From contig CAXKVV010001082.1 in NCBI GenBank assembly GCA_964058805.1, positions 1 through 31,348 of the forward strand: a stretch of DNA of 31,348 bases, written 5' to 3'. This stretch comes from Schoenoplectus triqueter. Taxonomy: Eukaryota; Streptophyta; Magnoliopsida; Poales; Cyperaceae. Positions 30,793-31,348 of this stretch are shown one piece after another (positions within the stretch are counted from its first letter, which is position 1; each line of letters begins with the position of its first letter). The notes beneath the pieces are model-generated. The model saw only the letters and a list, made by a program, of their open reading frames with translations. It was not told the origin of the DNA and did no database searches. A program made the translations under genes and the position numbers.

Positions 30793-31140
30793 GGATGGCG
30801 TTATTTTGACAATCTTGATAATGGATTCTAAAAAAAATATTAAAAATATTAAAAATATAAAAAACTTTATAGATATATTCTTTTATTTATAGATTGATAG
30901 GATTAAAATTTCATCATTTGATACTCCATCAAGAACCATAATTTTATACAATTTACAACGGTTAAAATTTAACGGTCTTTGATGAAGTATCAAACGATAA
31001 TGAAATTGCATGAAATTTAAATCACTATCAATCTATAAATAAAATAATATATCTATATTTTTTTTATTTTCTATTTTTTTTATATTTATTCTAGAGTCTA
31101 TTGTCAAAATTGCCAAAATAACTCATTCTCAAGTGATCCC
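30793..31140. mobile_element. Foldback MITE copy B
   Basis: About 348 bp. The right end AAGTGATCC matches copy A; inverted inner ends are GTTATTTTGACAATCTTGA and GTTATTTTGGCAATTTTGA. The core folds back between AGATTGATAG and CTATCAATCT and between TTTGATACTCCATCAA and TTTGATGAAGTATCAAA. The left outer end is shortened. It shares the TTTGATACT, ATACAATTTACAACGGTT-like and CAATGAAATTG-like words with copy A. Confidence 0.75.
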
Positions 31141-31216
31141 CTCGGCCCAAACAGACAGACTGGCTGTAACATGCATATGAACTACTCATATGGGTTCCGA
31201 ATATGCTGTTATTCTC

Positions 31217-31348
31217 GAGGGGAGTGTTTGGCACTCAATGGAATAGCAAAAAGTTGGAATAGAATAGTTATTCCGACGAATTAATTTGCCAAACGAATTT
31301 TAGACTAAGTAGAAGAGTGTGGAATAATGCTAATCCGGTATACCAATT
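31217..31348. mobile_element. Start of a further MITE-like repeat, cut by the window edge
   Basis: GGGGAGTGTTTGGCACTCAA followed by GGAATAG-rich sequence is the common look of plant MITE termini. The other end would lie outside the window, so it cannot be confirmed. Confidence 0.35.

Overview
The window is nuclear DNA from a flowering plant. The evidence is an intron-rich gene with GT-AG introns, a plastid/mitochondrial-type FtsH protease with a long targeting leader, and plant transposon types throughout: Ty1-copia, CACTA, solo LTRs, MITEs and a SINE tail. I cannot name the species.

Left part (1-8.9 kb): a degraded but structurally complete Ty1-copia retrotransposon lies on the minus strand (306-5325), with 167-168 bp LTRs, a tRNA-iMet-type PBS, a PPT and an ATTAG target duplication. 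Just to its right is a plus-strand 3' exon (5757-6179) of a class-3 lipase-type alpha/beta hydrolase. Its upstream exons are not visible. Then come AT-rich DNA and a probable LTR remnant.

Middle (8.9-15.6 kb): a 3.6 kb CACTA element (8900-12480) has hairpin subterminal repeats and carries a broken DUF4283-like coding fragment. A solo LTR sits inside it (10698-12055). A related solo LTR lies just outside (12562-14005), and an unrelated solo LTR lies at 14915-15580.

Right-centre (16.6-26.5 kb, minus strand): the only clearly intact gene, an FTSH11-type AAA metalloprotease with 17 coding exons, spliced by eye to 774 residues with every phase consistent. Its introns hold two MITEs, a SINE tail and a possible in-frame cassette exon. 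A MITE abuts the presumed promoter.

Right end (26.8-31.3 kb): two copies of one foldback MITE family, a 283 bp solo LTR, a 440 bp MULE-like element with three 29 bp palindromes, and the start of a further MITE-like sequence.

Most unusual signal: short near-perfect palindromes recur inside unrelated repeats. In the two sister solo LTRs the palindrome cluster keeps its position and spacer while the palindrome sequence itself is different. The MULE-like element carries a third, longer palindrome set. I know of no named system that explains this.
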